NCBI GenBank assembly: GCA_964036045.1
Contig: OZ038385.1
Location: 37,170,063-37,234,062, forward strand
DNA length: 64,000 nucleotides
Origin: Eutreptiella sp. 'Long Island Sound 2002'
Taxonomy: Eukaryota; Euglenozoa; Euglenophyceae; Eutreptiales; Eutreptiaceae
Direction: 5' to 3'
The position numbers and the translations under genes are program-made. This document shows, in pieces, positions 1-10,390 of the stretch. Numbering within the stretch: position 1 is the stretch's first letter; every line of letters begins with the position of its first letter. Below the pieces are notes generated by a model that saw only the letters and a list, made by a program, of their open reading frames with translations, did not search any database and had not been told where the DNA came from.

Positions 1-44
1 ATTCGCCGCCACGCGGCGACATGTGCCCGGTCTGCCCGGTCTGC

Positions 45-300
45 CCCCCCTCCCCCCGTTTGCATAGGTCAGGGCTGGGGCCCGACCAGACCGGACCCCT
101 GCATTGGTCAGAGCTGGGGCCTGACAAGTGACAAGACTGGTCCCCTAAACAGGTTAGAGCCGGGCCTTGACAAGACTGGACCCCTAAAGAGGTCGAAGCT
201 GGGGCCGGACAGAACTAGACCCCTAGACAGGTCAAAGCTACCGCCTGACAAGACTGGACGCCTAAACAAGTCAGAACCGGGGCCCGACTAGGCTGGACCT
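45..300. repeat. 39-bp minisatellite, about 6 copies
   Basis: Tandem units whose GAC start falls at 130, 169, 208, 247 and 286 give an exact 39-bp period; an earlier copy near 84 carries a 7-bp insertion. The consensus core reads like GACAAGACTGGACCCCTAAA followed by a GGTCAGAGCTGGGGCC-like half. Copies differ by several substitutions, so the array is old. No gene lies in it. Confidence 0.85.
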
Positions 301-980
301 CTCCACGGGCGTGTGTGCACTGGAGCGCCATCAGGGCCTGACAAGACTAGACCTTGGCGCATAAGAGAGGGGCCCCGGCCTTCGCCAACGGCCACAAAAA
401 GGCTGTCTGTGCAGCCCACAGCCACAGGTTGCGCAGACCCGCCATCAGGAGGGCCAGGAGGGTTAGCAGGGCCAGGGTCAGCGGCAGCACCCCCCCAAGC
501 GGGGCCCCGGGTTAGGCTCCATGTCCCCACACACGAGCAGGGCCTTACCCCCTTGGGTGAGCGACGGCCCGCTGGTGCACGCCTTGCCCACCCCAAAGTC
601 CGGCAGCCGCCGCTGCCGTTGATCTAGAGCAGGTCTGGGTGCTATGCATGGGCGGCGGCGTCGACATCCTCCATAGACGCCGCCCCCTCCGCATGTCCTC
701 TGCCCCCCTCCGCCCTGATACCCTAGGGCGGGGACCTTGCACCCGGGTGGACCTCCCGAGACGCTGGACTCGCTGGGGGGGGGGGCGCCGCACCCTTCTC
801 ACCTCCCACACCCGATCGCGGCCCCGGGAGTTAGCCGAGGGGATGAGAATGCCGGGCCAACCTTCGGAGCCTTCGGGCACCCCAGTGGGGGTGATTTACC
901 ACGACGGGCGGTCCAGCCCTGAGTGCGGGAGGTGCTCGCGCCGCACGATGCGAATATCCCCCGCACCGACCCCGAAGGGG
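301..980. other. GC-rich spacer, no supported gene
   Basis: Open frames occur on both strands but they are proline-, arginine- and glycine-rich and look like by-products of GC-rich sequence. I see no domain, splice pattern or repeat here beyond short C and G runs. Confidence 0.5.
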
Positions 981-2764
981 CTAGCCCGCCGGAAGGCCGC
1001 TCCGCCATCCTCGGGGGACCCGTAACTGATGGGGTAGCCCTCCACCTAAGGCACCACCTTCCACGGGGCGATCTCCGCTCCCAACAGCTCCCCCACTGCT
1101 TGGCCCACCCCCTGTGGCACTTGCTACGCACCAAAAAGGCGAACCCCCACCCTGCCCTCCTGATCCCCTGGGACCAACCCCCCAAACTGACCGCTGATCT
1201 GCGGGTCTGAGGCCAGCTTCGCCCACAGATCGGGGATGGGGCCCTGACGGAGGCGGGCAGGCGCACCTAGAGCATCCCACCCCGGCACTCGTGAATCCCC
1301 CCCTTGCATCCAGGGTGCAGGTGATCCCCTTGTACTTGCCGCTGGCCCTGATGACAGCCTTGGCTTGCACAAGGGGAAGCACCACATATGCCTCACACCG
1401 CTTCCCCTGTGCATCCCCGCCTCCTGCATCGGGTAGGAGGAGGGGTCGCACGGGGAAACAAATTCCTGCAGGATTTTGTGTACGGTGGTGCGGGTCCAGC
1501 CCCACGTCTGCTTTTTCTCTCCGTCCCCTAGCAAGAGCCGGGGATCGAGGGAGATAGCAACCTTCACTTGAACTGCCCCCCCCAGGGGGCAGGGGGTCCT
1601 GCAAGGGGGGGGGGGTTCCGCGTCGTCGGCACACACCCCGTCCCCCTCCCCACTGTCGACCAGCATACCCTCGTCGTCCTGCTCCCCCTCGTCAGCGGCG
1701 GCCCGGTGCCACCAAACGTGGAGTGTGTGACTTGACGGGGCCGGGCCCACCTCCCCCGTAGTGCAGCACTCCCGGTGGGTCAAGGGCTGGTAGTGTAGGA
1801 TGCCCCCGTGCACCACCAGGTCTGCCCTGGACAGGTGCAGCGCGCGCAGCAGGCGCTCCACCGAGCAATGCGCCTTTGTTGCAGACTGCACTAGCACAAT
1901 GGTGGAGACGGCCTGCACCGCCTCCCACTGCCGCCGGCGATGTCATGGGCTTCCTCCGCCGTGACCCCCAACACCAGGCGCTCCATGAACGTGGCCTCCT
2001 TGTCCTGGACAGGCCACTCTGAGATGCCGCTGTAGGGCTTGGGCTGTTGTGCCCCCTCCGCATGCAAGGGAGCGAAGTTGCGTTCGGCGAAGCGGCGGGG
2101 CAAAGACCTGACGCCCATGGGGCGCGGTGCGCCCTCCAACAGCCATAGCAAGTGCTTTGGGGTGGGCTTCAGGGGGGCAGTGAGGCCCCCGGATCGCTGC
2201 GGCGCCGGCTGCACCACGATACGTGCTTGGCGCGAGGGCGGCTGGGCGAGGGGGCCCCTCGGGGCCACGACGACCTGGGGTCCAAGAAGTGCTGCCTCCG
2301 ATGCCCGCAATGAGGCCGCAGCGGCGTAGCCCGCCGCACAATAACCACCAGCAAGAGGGCGAGGCGGCAGAGGGTGACAACGCGCCTTTGACCAAGGGAC
2401 AATTTTCGTCCGGCAAGCCCAAGGACCACCGTGCAGCCGTGGCCACCAACGCGCGGTCCCCATGTGGGACTGCGTCCCACACATCCTCCGTGTATGTGGG
2501 GGTGGGCAGGCTCCGAGGCGGCGATGGGCAGTTGGTCTCGCAGTAGTCCCTCCCCCGGCAGAGGCCCGCGTGGATCCACGCGACCCCGTACGTGTCCTGC
2601 GTACCGTAGCAGGGATGTTGCCGCGTGTCGGAGGCAGCGACCACCCTGGGGTCCCACGGTCGACCCTTGCGGTAGGGGTTTGGTGGCCCCTTGGGGATAT
2701 TCCCCCCGCAAGTGCAGGGGAGCACATGTACATCACATGTCACCGTAGTGCTCGTCCTACACAA
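981..2764 (-). pseudogene. Decayed coding-like region, unknown protein
   Basis: The minus strand has protein-like stretches that continue only if the frame changes. About 1915-2060 reads as an acidic/helical segment (ERLVLGVTAEEAHDI) and carries on in another frame as QWEAVQAVSTIVLVQSATKA down to about 1600. A further shift near 1400 is needed for CEAYVVLPLVQAKAVI. The 2440-2740 part has several Cys and Pro residues. I do not recognise the family. The breaks lie near homopolymers, so decay and assembly error are both possible. It ends upstream at the foldback element at 2735, which may interrupt the same coding unit that continues beyond 3290. Confidence 0.3.
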
Positions 2765-3284
2765 TTTTCATACCATGCTTTCTTGCCTCCGTAGGTTTGA
2801 AAATCACCTGTGAACCCCTGGTGCATTTGCACACGTTAAAAACCTGTGATTATGCATGCTCATTGCCGGGTACCTGCACCTGTAAGTTTCTGGACGTTCC
2901 TTGCCATAATGCGTGTAAAATTACCTGTAGTTCGTGTAGGCTTTGCCTTCAGGATGACCCGTCAAATGTGCTTGTAAAATTACCCGCAGGTCGTGTAGGC
3001 TTTGCCTTCAGGATGACCCGTCAATTGTGTCTGTAAAATTACCCGCAATTCGTGTAGGCTTTGCCTTCAGGATGACCCGTCAAATGTGCCTGTAAAATTA
3101 CCTGCAGTTCGTGTAGGCTATGGGTACATTTTTACTCGATTGGCAGCAAGCACCGCCGCAAAGCGGATTCCGGGGAAAACGACACGCAATTTTTGCAGGT
3201 AATTTTGAAAATGTTGTAGGTAAATTTCCTGGTTTTAATGTACCCAAATATGTAGGACGAAGGACGAGCACCACGGTAACATGT
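2735..3284. mobile_element. Foldback/MITE-like element, 0.55 kb
   Basis: The left end (2735-2762) and the reverse complement of the right end (3251-3284) share ACATGT, ACCGT and GTGCTCGTCCTACA blocks with a few mismatches and one 7-bp duplication (CGTCCTT). The interior also folds back: GTAAAATTACCTGCAG-type units on the left face TGCAGGTAATTTTGAAAA near 3195. There is no coding sequence. The ends lie inside coding-like minus-strand sequence on both sides, so it could alternatively be an intron with inverted-repeat ends. I did not find a certain target duplication. Confidence 0.5.
2914..3119. repeat. 59-bp tandem repeat inside the foldback element
   Basis: TGTAAAATTAC recurs at 2914, 2973, 3032 and 3091, an exact 59-bp period, about 3.5 copies. 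Each unit continues into TTCGTGTAGGCTTTGCCTTC and AGGATGACCCGTCAA. Confidence 0.85.
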
Positions 3285-3299
3285 ATACCTGCACACCGT

Positions 3300-4124
3300 C
3301 TTGTCATGGTTGTTGGTCCATGACAGGCAACGGCACCCCTGGATCGCCGCCGGTGCGGATGCCGTGCTCGCTGCATTAGAGACGGTGGGCCCCACCGCCG
3401 ACGGTGGGGACGACGATGGTGCTGCCGCGGCGCCGCCCGCCATGCGTCGGCCGCCCTGCGGCGGGGCGGGGGCTGCCCCCTGCGGCTGCTGCCGTTGTGC
3501 GAGGTTCTCCTCCCGCAGCGGTTGGAGCTCCGCCTGCAGAGCCGCCACCTGCCGCTGCATCTAGGCAATGAGCTGCGCCTCTGGTGACAGCGCGGCCGGC
3601 GGCTGTGCGGCAGCACCGCGTCCACGAGACGCCGCCCGCGTGCCGCGGACTGGCGGCGGCGGCTGGGCACCGCCTACCGCAGCGACGGCGTCGTGGGCGC
3701 CACGGGTGGGGCCTGTAGGGCGCCTTGGTTGTTGTTGTTGTTGTCGTTGTTGTTTTTGTTCAGCACCTGGGCCATGGCGGCCACGATCGCGGCTCCCATG
3801 GCCTTCACCATGTTGTCGTCCATGTGCATGTTGACGGTGGAGGAATGTCAGCGCGCAGTCGCGAAAATGCAGGCGCATGGCCGCGGAGAGCAGAGCTCTG
3901 GCGCGCACCGAGACGCGAATGAAGAAGAGGGTTGCGAGCCCCGGGCAGTGGGTAGCCCCGGGCTCGCCTAGAATGGACAGCCAGCCGGACCGGCGTGTCG
4001 CTGGCAGTCGGGGCGCAGCGGAGAGGCCGCTGTCGCGAGCGCAGAGACGCGCATGCGCACATGAGTGTGGGGACGGTGTGGCGCATGGCAACGGGCGAGC
4101 ACTGCGTGTGCCTCGCACTGACAC
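3300..4124 (-). pseudogene. Coiled-coil/low-complexity ORF with in-frame TAG
   Basis: Two minus-strand open frames, 3561-4124 and about 3132-3560, are in the same phase and separated only by a TAG at 3561-3563. Across the stop the protein reads as a heptad-like helix (AQLIA, stop, MQRQVAALQAELQPLREE), so the TAG sits where a glutamine would fit and is probably a CAG-to-TAG change. Upstream there are Gln runs and Pro/Arg-rich tracts; downstream it is Ala/Pro-rich and ends at the foldback element. The family is unknown. It may be a decayed host gene or part of an old mobile element. Confidence 0.3.
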
Positions 4125-4439
4125 GAGAGTGTGGGGTAGGGCGTGGGTAGCCCTGGGGGGCGCCTTAAGCGCAGTGCGCGCGCAGTGCAGGCGCAGTGCA
4201 ACTATTTGGGCGTCTAGCCGTATTGGAGACCCATACTTTGTGATACTAGGGCCATCATTGTTGCCCCTAGCCTAGGTTTTGATGCTTCTTCCACATTGGG
4301 GATGTGACATTTTTGGATATTCACCCACTTTCACCCATTTCCACCCCTTTTCACACTTTTTTGCTCATCTCCACCATGGACTCCCACACTTTGGTGTGGG
4401 CCTTTGAGTTGGGGTGACGGACTCCCCGGTTTTTGCTTG

Positions 4440-4612
4440 ACCATAGTAGAATGCCCTATGCGAGGATGCATCGCTGCTGATGAGGATGCGTGGTTGTACC
4501 ACAAATGGAAACCGGAGGTTGATGTGGATTCCCTCCTGCAAGCCACTTTGCCCCCCGGTCCAATTGAGGATGAAGTGGACACATGCGAGGCTTTGGTACT
4601 AGCTGGCAGGGT
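4440..4612 (+). other. Possible coding exon with a donor-like site
   Basis: An open plus-strand stretch reads as an acidic, hydrophilic peptide (contains ADEDAWLYHKWKPEVDVDSL) and stops looking coding at 4608-4618, where CAGGGTGAGTGAG fits a eukaryotic 5-prime splice site. No matching acceptor or second exon could be linked with confidence, and no family is recognised. Confidence 0.22.
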
Positions 4613-4667
4613 GAGTGAGCTTTCGAATAAGGCCACTCCGTCCCATTCTGATTTTGTACTTAGTTGA

Positions 4668-7384
4668 CAATTGAACAGAAAAGAGGATATGTGTGTGGCT
4701 TTCCGCATTTTGCATGATGTCCTATGTGAGGGGAAGGTAGCATGCATTTGTTAGCTAGGGTAGTTTGGGTGACCTAAATTTAGGGGCATTTGGAAGGGCT
4801 GTGCCTGGGGGTTCTTTAGGGAGGACCTTGTCTAAAAGTAGTGCGCAGTGCGCGCACAGTGCAAGGATTCCCCCCTGGTCCCCGTGCGAAGAACCACCAG
4901 AGCTTGGCTCTCAATGGGGTTGCCCTGCTACCACGTGGCAGGGGCCAAACAAAGTAGGTGTACACATGCGAAGGGAAGAACAGGTGACTGTCAAGGGCCC
5001 GGAAAGAAACAACAACCAGACGGAATGTCATACAGTAACGTCACACACAATACCATATGTACAGCGGATGAAAAGGTGGACGTCCGCGCGCTCTGTCCGT
5101 GAGGCACGCCGGCAGGCGGCCCGTGCATCGCAGGCAAGCCAGCCACACGCCGGGCAGCCCTAGTCCGGGCAGGAATCGCGCTGTGCCCAGTACCTGCGGG
5201 AGATGCCACTCGTGGACCTCTGTTCCCTCTGATCAGTATCACAGTGTGTGTTCTGCCATCTCCACATCTATTGCTCCAGTGGTCAGGGGTTGCTCAATGT
5301 GTTGCTTTCCCTTTCAAACTTATTTGTGCCACTAATCTGGTTTCGCTCTTTTGCGTAGGGGGTAGAAAGAAGGCGCCGGGAAAAGTAGTAAGCTGAGATC
5401 CCGTGATTGCAGGCGACTATTTGCATTGCGCACTTTGTTGCAAGGAAGGGGGAAAGTGGCCTTCTAGTCAGGAGCAAGTCAGGGGCCCAGTCGGTTCCTG
5501 CTTTCAGGAGGAAGGAGTCACCTGCAGCCCACAGGGATGAGACTACTTCTTTCTTTTGGTTCTCGTCAAAACACTGCAGCTTGATACGAGCAATGTGCCT
5601 GTCATGCACTGGACGCCTCGTATCCCAGGAATACTATGCGTTGAAACAATCCACCTGCATTTCACCGTATCTTGGTTACTATGTACTTACTATGTAAAGC
5701 AGGGTATTCCAGCCTTTCATGGAACCTTTTAACTGTGGGAAAAGGGCTCATGGCCTTCTTTTAGCAACAAAACCTCCTCACGACCTCACTGCCCAATGGC
5801 CTTTGACTTCGAAGCAGGCTCCCCCAGACTTGAAAGATGGATAGACAGGTACAAACATAGAGAGATACAGAGAGATCACGGGATCTTGTGCTCGGCAGAG
5901 GGTTTACCGTTTCTTTCACTACACACTAGCTCTCGCTTCAGTCCCACGAATCCCTCTAGTATTATCGTGCATGCGGATGTTGTCGTGGCCGCGTTCTATC
6001 ATGAGTGCATGCCAGGTAGGCATTCTTTCTGCAGGAATCTGGGGCAATGGCTGCTGCGCTTCAGGACTTGTGAATTCTGCGCTTGTTGCTGCACAAACTG
6101 CCACCCAAAACAACGCCAAACAAACTGCCACAGGCCCGGTCTGGTGCAATGGATTGGAGCCCAGGAGCTAAATTGGTTTAGGCACTCAGGCTTCTGGTGC
6201 AGTGGCATTGGAAATGTGCCATCACCGGTTGTGGGCCATTGACCAGACCATGCAGCTATCTGATACGCCGCCATTCAAAATTTCTCCCCAAACAGCACGT
6301 GCGCGTGCTCTCATGCCCCCCCCCCCCCGAAATCCCCCCCACCACTGAGTTGCGCAACAGGAACATAATTTTCGAGCTTTTCAGCGAGAGGATTGCCCAC
6401 TGGTCATGTCCATTTTGCTGAAGTGCCTGCAAGTGAAGAGAACTTGCGTGTCTTCTTGTGGTGATGCATGTTCTTTCTTTTCTTTCCAGGGGGGGGAGGA
6501 TTGACCCCGACTCGCCATTGGATGCTGTTTTCATCAGCCCCAAGGGACCATTTTAAAGGGACTTCTGAATTGGACTTCCAGGGATAATGGCCTCATAGTA
6601 GGTGCACGTGGATTGTACTTATCCCAGGTTCCCCAAACCATACCATGGCGCTCAGGTCCAACGAAATTCAGGGGGCTGACATCCATTTTTCAATTGTCAA
6701 ACAATAGCTCCAGCAAATACTGGAATGTCCATGCAGACATGGCAGTCTGCTCACTGCAAGAAAGAAGACATTGATTTGAGTTGTTATCCTCCAGCCTCTG
6801 ATGGTAGTCCATCTTTGATATGGAAAATCATCCCTTGTTGCGGGATTTCGGTGTAGTCCGAGAATGCGCGTGCCATTCAGGGCGGCGTTGTCTTACTTTG
6901 AAGGATGTTGGTCCCTGTGCAGTTGGCGAGAAGCGCGTGCCGCATTGGCCTGGATTGTGTGGCCCTTTGTGCAACTCCCTTCCGTTGTCTCAATCTGAAC
7001 CCCCCACACTCAATGAGGTTGAGCGCATGTTGTACTTGTGAGGCGGTCCACTGACGCTTGCTCGCATGGGTGCGGCTGGCGGCCAGCAAAGCAGAGGCGT
7101 CCCTGCTTCGAGATCTCTTTGCCGGGGCCATGCGGAGGGCTGCCAGGGCACAGCAGACCTTCCAAGATGCCCTTGGTCCATCCATGTTGCGTCCAGGAGG
7201 CTGGGTCAACATCCACCCATCCTACCCGTTGAATACCATTGCCACTGCTGCCGCCCGCCAACCTGCAATTTCACATACCGACATATTGTGCCTGTATGCC
7301 TGTGACCTGTGCACTCGGAAGGTCTGGTCCATGCTCGCTCATACTCGGCCACATATTCAGAGGTGCTGTTTCTTCCAAAGCAAA
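4668..7384. other. Intergenic region upstream of RFC3
   Basis: I find no supported gene, long repeat or mobile-element structure. There is a C run with adjacent purines near 6316-6335. The RFC3 frame stays open upstream to about 7058 but shows no family similarity there. The promoter cannot be located by eye. Confidence 0.45.
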
Positions 7385-8428
7385 ATGTTGTGGACCGACA
7401 AATACCGACCGAAAGACCTGGACCAAATGGATGTCCACAAAGAAATTTGTGAGCGGCTGAAGAAAGTGGTATCCGAGGGAGATTTCCCTCACCTCCTCTT
7501 CTATGGTCCGAGTGGCGGTGGCAAGAAAACGCGCATCATGGCCCTCTTGAGGCACTATTTCGGACCTGGCGTCGAAAAACTCAAATCTGAACACAAGACA
7601 TATAAAGTCAATGACAAGGCCATTGAAGTGTCGACCCTGAGCTCCCAATACCACATCGAAGTCACGCCCAGTGAGGCCGGGACGTCCGATCGCATTGTTA
7701 TCATGACCATGATCAAGGAGATTGCGGAGTCGGCGCCGCTGGACAGCAGTGGCCAGAAAAGTTTCAAGGTGATCATCCTCAATGAGGTGGATGAGCTCAC
7801 GCGTGGGGCGCAGCAAGCGCTGCGGCGCACCATGGAGAAGTATATGCGGACCTGCCGGCTCATCCTTACTGCGAATACCACCAGCCAAATCATCGACCCA
7901 CTGCGGAGCCGGTGCCTGGGAATCCGCATTCCGCTGCCTCGTGCTGATGAGGTGGTGGGGGTGCTGAATTTCGTGGCAAAGAAGGAGGGACTGCAGCTGC
8001 CACTGCCGTTTGCTGAGGCGATTGCGGACAGCAGTGAGGGCAATTTGCGGAGAGCCATCCTCAGTCTAGAATCCTGCAAAGTGGCGCAGTACCCATTCAC
8101 TGCAAACCAGACTGTCACGCCCCCGGACTGGGAAATGTTCACCACGAGCATCGCTGACGCAATGTGCATCGAGCAATCCCCAAAGCAAATCCTTGAAGTC
8201 CGCGGCTTTTTGTATGAGCTTCTGGCGAATTGTATCCCGCCGACGCTGATCATAAGGATGCTCTCGAAGGAACTGATGAAGAATGTGGACACGGATATGA
8301 AGTGTGCCGTGGCTCACTGGGCTGCGCACTATGAACACCAGATCAAGTTGGGTTCCAAGCCCATCCTCCACTTGGAGGCGTTCGTGTGCAAGTTCATGCA
8401 CATCTACAAAAAAGCGGCGGCACTGTGA
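7385..8428 (+). CDS. RFC3: Replication factor C subunit 3 (clamp loader)
   Basis: A 347-residue AAA+ protein in a single exon. It is a small subunit of the RFC pentamer, which uses ATP to open PCNA and load it on primer-template junctions in the nucleus. The start MLWTDKYRPK matches the usual N-terminus of this subunit, although the frame is open about 109 codons further upstream; I chose the ATG at 7385 on that basis. Visible motifs are Walker A (YGPSGGGKKT, about residues 40-49), a Walker B-like acidic motif in which NEVDEL replaces the DEAD-type box, and the RFC-specific SRC motif (SRCLGIRI). The C-terminal collar region (LYELLANCIPP, YEHQIKLGSKPILHLEAFV) is typical of RFC3. Length equals that of plant and animal orthologues. 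No frame break or intron. It ends in TGA. Confidence 0.96.
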   Translation: MLWTDKYRPKDLDQMDVHKEICERLKKVVSEGDFPHLLFYGPSGGGKKTRIMALLRHYFGPGVEKLKSEHKTYKVNDKAIEVSTLSSQYHIEVTPSEAGTSDRIVIMTMIKEIAESAPLDSSGQKSFKVIILNEVDELTRGAQQALRRTMEKYMRTCRLILTANTTSQIIDPLRSRCLGIRIPLPRADEVVGVLNFVAKKEGLQLPLPFAEAIADSSEGNLRRAILSLESCKVAQYPFTANQTVTPPDWEMFTTSIADAMCIEQSPKQILEVRGFLYELLANCIPPTLIIRMLSKELMKNVDTDMKCAVAHWAAHYEHQIKLGSKPILHLEAFVCKFMHIYKKAAAL

Positions 8429-9839
8429 TCCAGAGTGGCCAGCGGGGCCTTCTTTTCTTTACGATTGCAATAATGACAGCTGGGCAGTTGATGTGACACC
8501 ATGGTCATGGGACAGCCGCTGATGATTGAGCGATGGACACTGATTGACAAATATCCTGCACCCCGTCCAGGGACTTTTGAACTGCAGTGATGGGGATAGG
8601 CCCCGTTTTGGACCTGCCTTGGATCGCTTTGACTCCAACGAACTTGGGCACTTTGCGCCTGCTACCCTTGCTAATTGTCTCAGGTCATCGGTGAGATCGT
8701 CCTTCTGACAGCATCGCAGGCTTCTCTTCCAGGCAATCCCCACACCCATACCATTCCCAAGCGCTAACCTTGACCTGTGCACCAATGTACACATAACCCC
8801 GGAGGGTCCTGTCCCATCCCCGTACCCGCGTGTAATATGCGCAACCCAATTGTGTCCTCAAACCGGGTAGCACTATGAATATCTGAACAGCAGATGTGTC
8901 GTTTATTTTGCGATATCCAACCAGACGAATGCAACTCTACACCCTCGAATGGGTATTCTCGAGCTGGAGGTGTCGTCCATATACTTGCGGATACTTTTTG
9001 CAGTGCTGAAAGCTGAAATGTACAACGTGATATTCAAACAAATGGGGGCACTGTCCTGGTTGCACTCCCAGGTAGTATAATTGGTCTGCAGCAACAGCAT
9101 GAGAAATTGATGTACATGAACACAGCCTTACAGGGTAGTGTTGATTGGTATCGGTGTCGGAAGCAGCGAGAATTACAGCAACAGAACATCGGGAGGGGAC
9201 CAGTATATTGCAGAAATTTCTCCAAGAGCCTGGCTTGGTGACATGCAGATTCCTTGTGTTTGTTAACGCTAGGCATCCGTTGCACCTCGATGCCATGGCT
9301 CTCCAGAGGTATGACTTGTGTGCATGGCCAGATGCAGAATTTTGTGGTTCTGTGTATTTGTGCATTTTCAGGCCCCTGGATCTTTACCATTGACCTCTGC
9401 AGAAGTTAAACAGAACTAGTGCTCAATCTGGTCAGGTGGATCTTGGCGCCACACAAGCGCTAAGCCATGCTCCTACATGCCTTAGTCTGGTACTCCAGTA
9501 CTGGATGCAAAATCTATGTCACAATGAATTCTTCTTGACGATAAGGCAGCTGGCCTCATCAACAATTGGTCCCCTTTCGCAGAGCAGAACAAATGCAGCA
9601 CAACATTTTATCACCTTTCTTTCTGTTGCTTTTAGCTGGGACTTTCGGTGGGAGCAATGGGATGATGGTTTTTTCCATGGTGCCAGTCCCTCCTCGAGTT
9701 CACAAAAAGGAGGGCACGCCAACTAGCCAGACAGTGCAGGGACAGTTGCAGGCTCCATCGCATGCCCATCATGGTTTCAGTCGAGACACACCGTGTGTGT
9801 GGAGCACTGCACTATCACAGCAGTCTTTTTGGTCAGAAA
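8429..9839. other. Intergenic region downstream of RFC3
   Basis: Short open frames only, on both strands, without domain signals. I see no repeat structure. The RFC3 3-prime UTR presumably lies at its left end but no polyadenylation signal is certain. Confidence 0.4.
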
Positions 9840-10390
9840 TGAGGGGGTTTTCATTAAAATTTCTCCTCCTCAGGAGTCCCTCGGGAAGTTTTTTGGTAGA
9901 AATCCGGGGTTTTTTTTTGTTACAAATAGGGTTTTTTTGGTCAGAAGGTTTTTTTTGTACAAAATGGGGGGTTTTGGTAAAAGGTGGTTTTCCTTTCTCC
10001 GTACCAATTCTTACCAAAAATAACACCCCGTTTGATACCAAAAAAACCCCCAATGTTGCCAAAAATCCTCCCTTTTTTTCCCGCAAAAAACCACCCCAGA
10101 CCCGCAATTGATTCCCAACCCCCCTCCCCCAAACCTTACCAAAATAGCTTGTGCACCACGAAAACGTTTAGATGACCCTGCGAAACCTCCAACTAGGATT
10201 TTTACAAAAAAACCCCAAATTCTTACCAAAAAACCACCCATGCTGTACCGAAAAAAACACCCAAACCTTACCAACACCCCTCCTTTTTTTACCAAAAACC
10301 CACCCAACCCTTATTAACCCCCCCCCTCCATCCCCCCCCCCCAAAATACCCTCCAAACCTCCGCATTGTTCCCCAAAAAGCCTCCAAATT
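9840..10390. repeat. Degenerate inverted array of GGGTTTTTTGGTA-type units
   Basis: From about 9840 to 10005 the plus strand is a run of irregular 20-30 bp units rich in GGGG, T runs and TTGGTA. From about 10010 to 10390 the same units appear in the opposite orientation (TACCAAAAAACCCC). The switch point is near 10005-10015. Long open frames here come from the simple composition and are not genes. Confidence 0.6.

Noticed and set aside
3561-3563. Genetic code with TAG as glutamine
   Set aside because: One TAG in a coiled coil and one as gag stop in D are too few. D also has frameshifts, and intact genes here end in TGA or TAA, so simple nonsense mutation is more likely.
7058-7384. N-terminal extension of RFC3
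   Set aside because: The frame is open but the sequence lacks similarity to the family, and the conserved protein begins exactly at the ATG at 7385.
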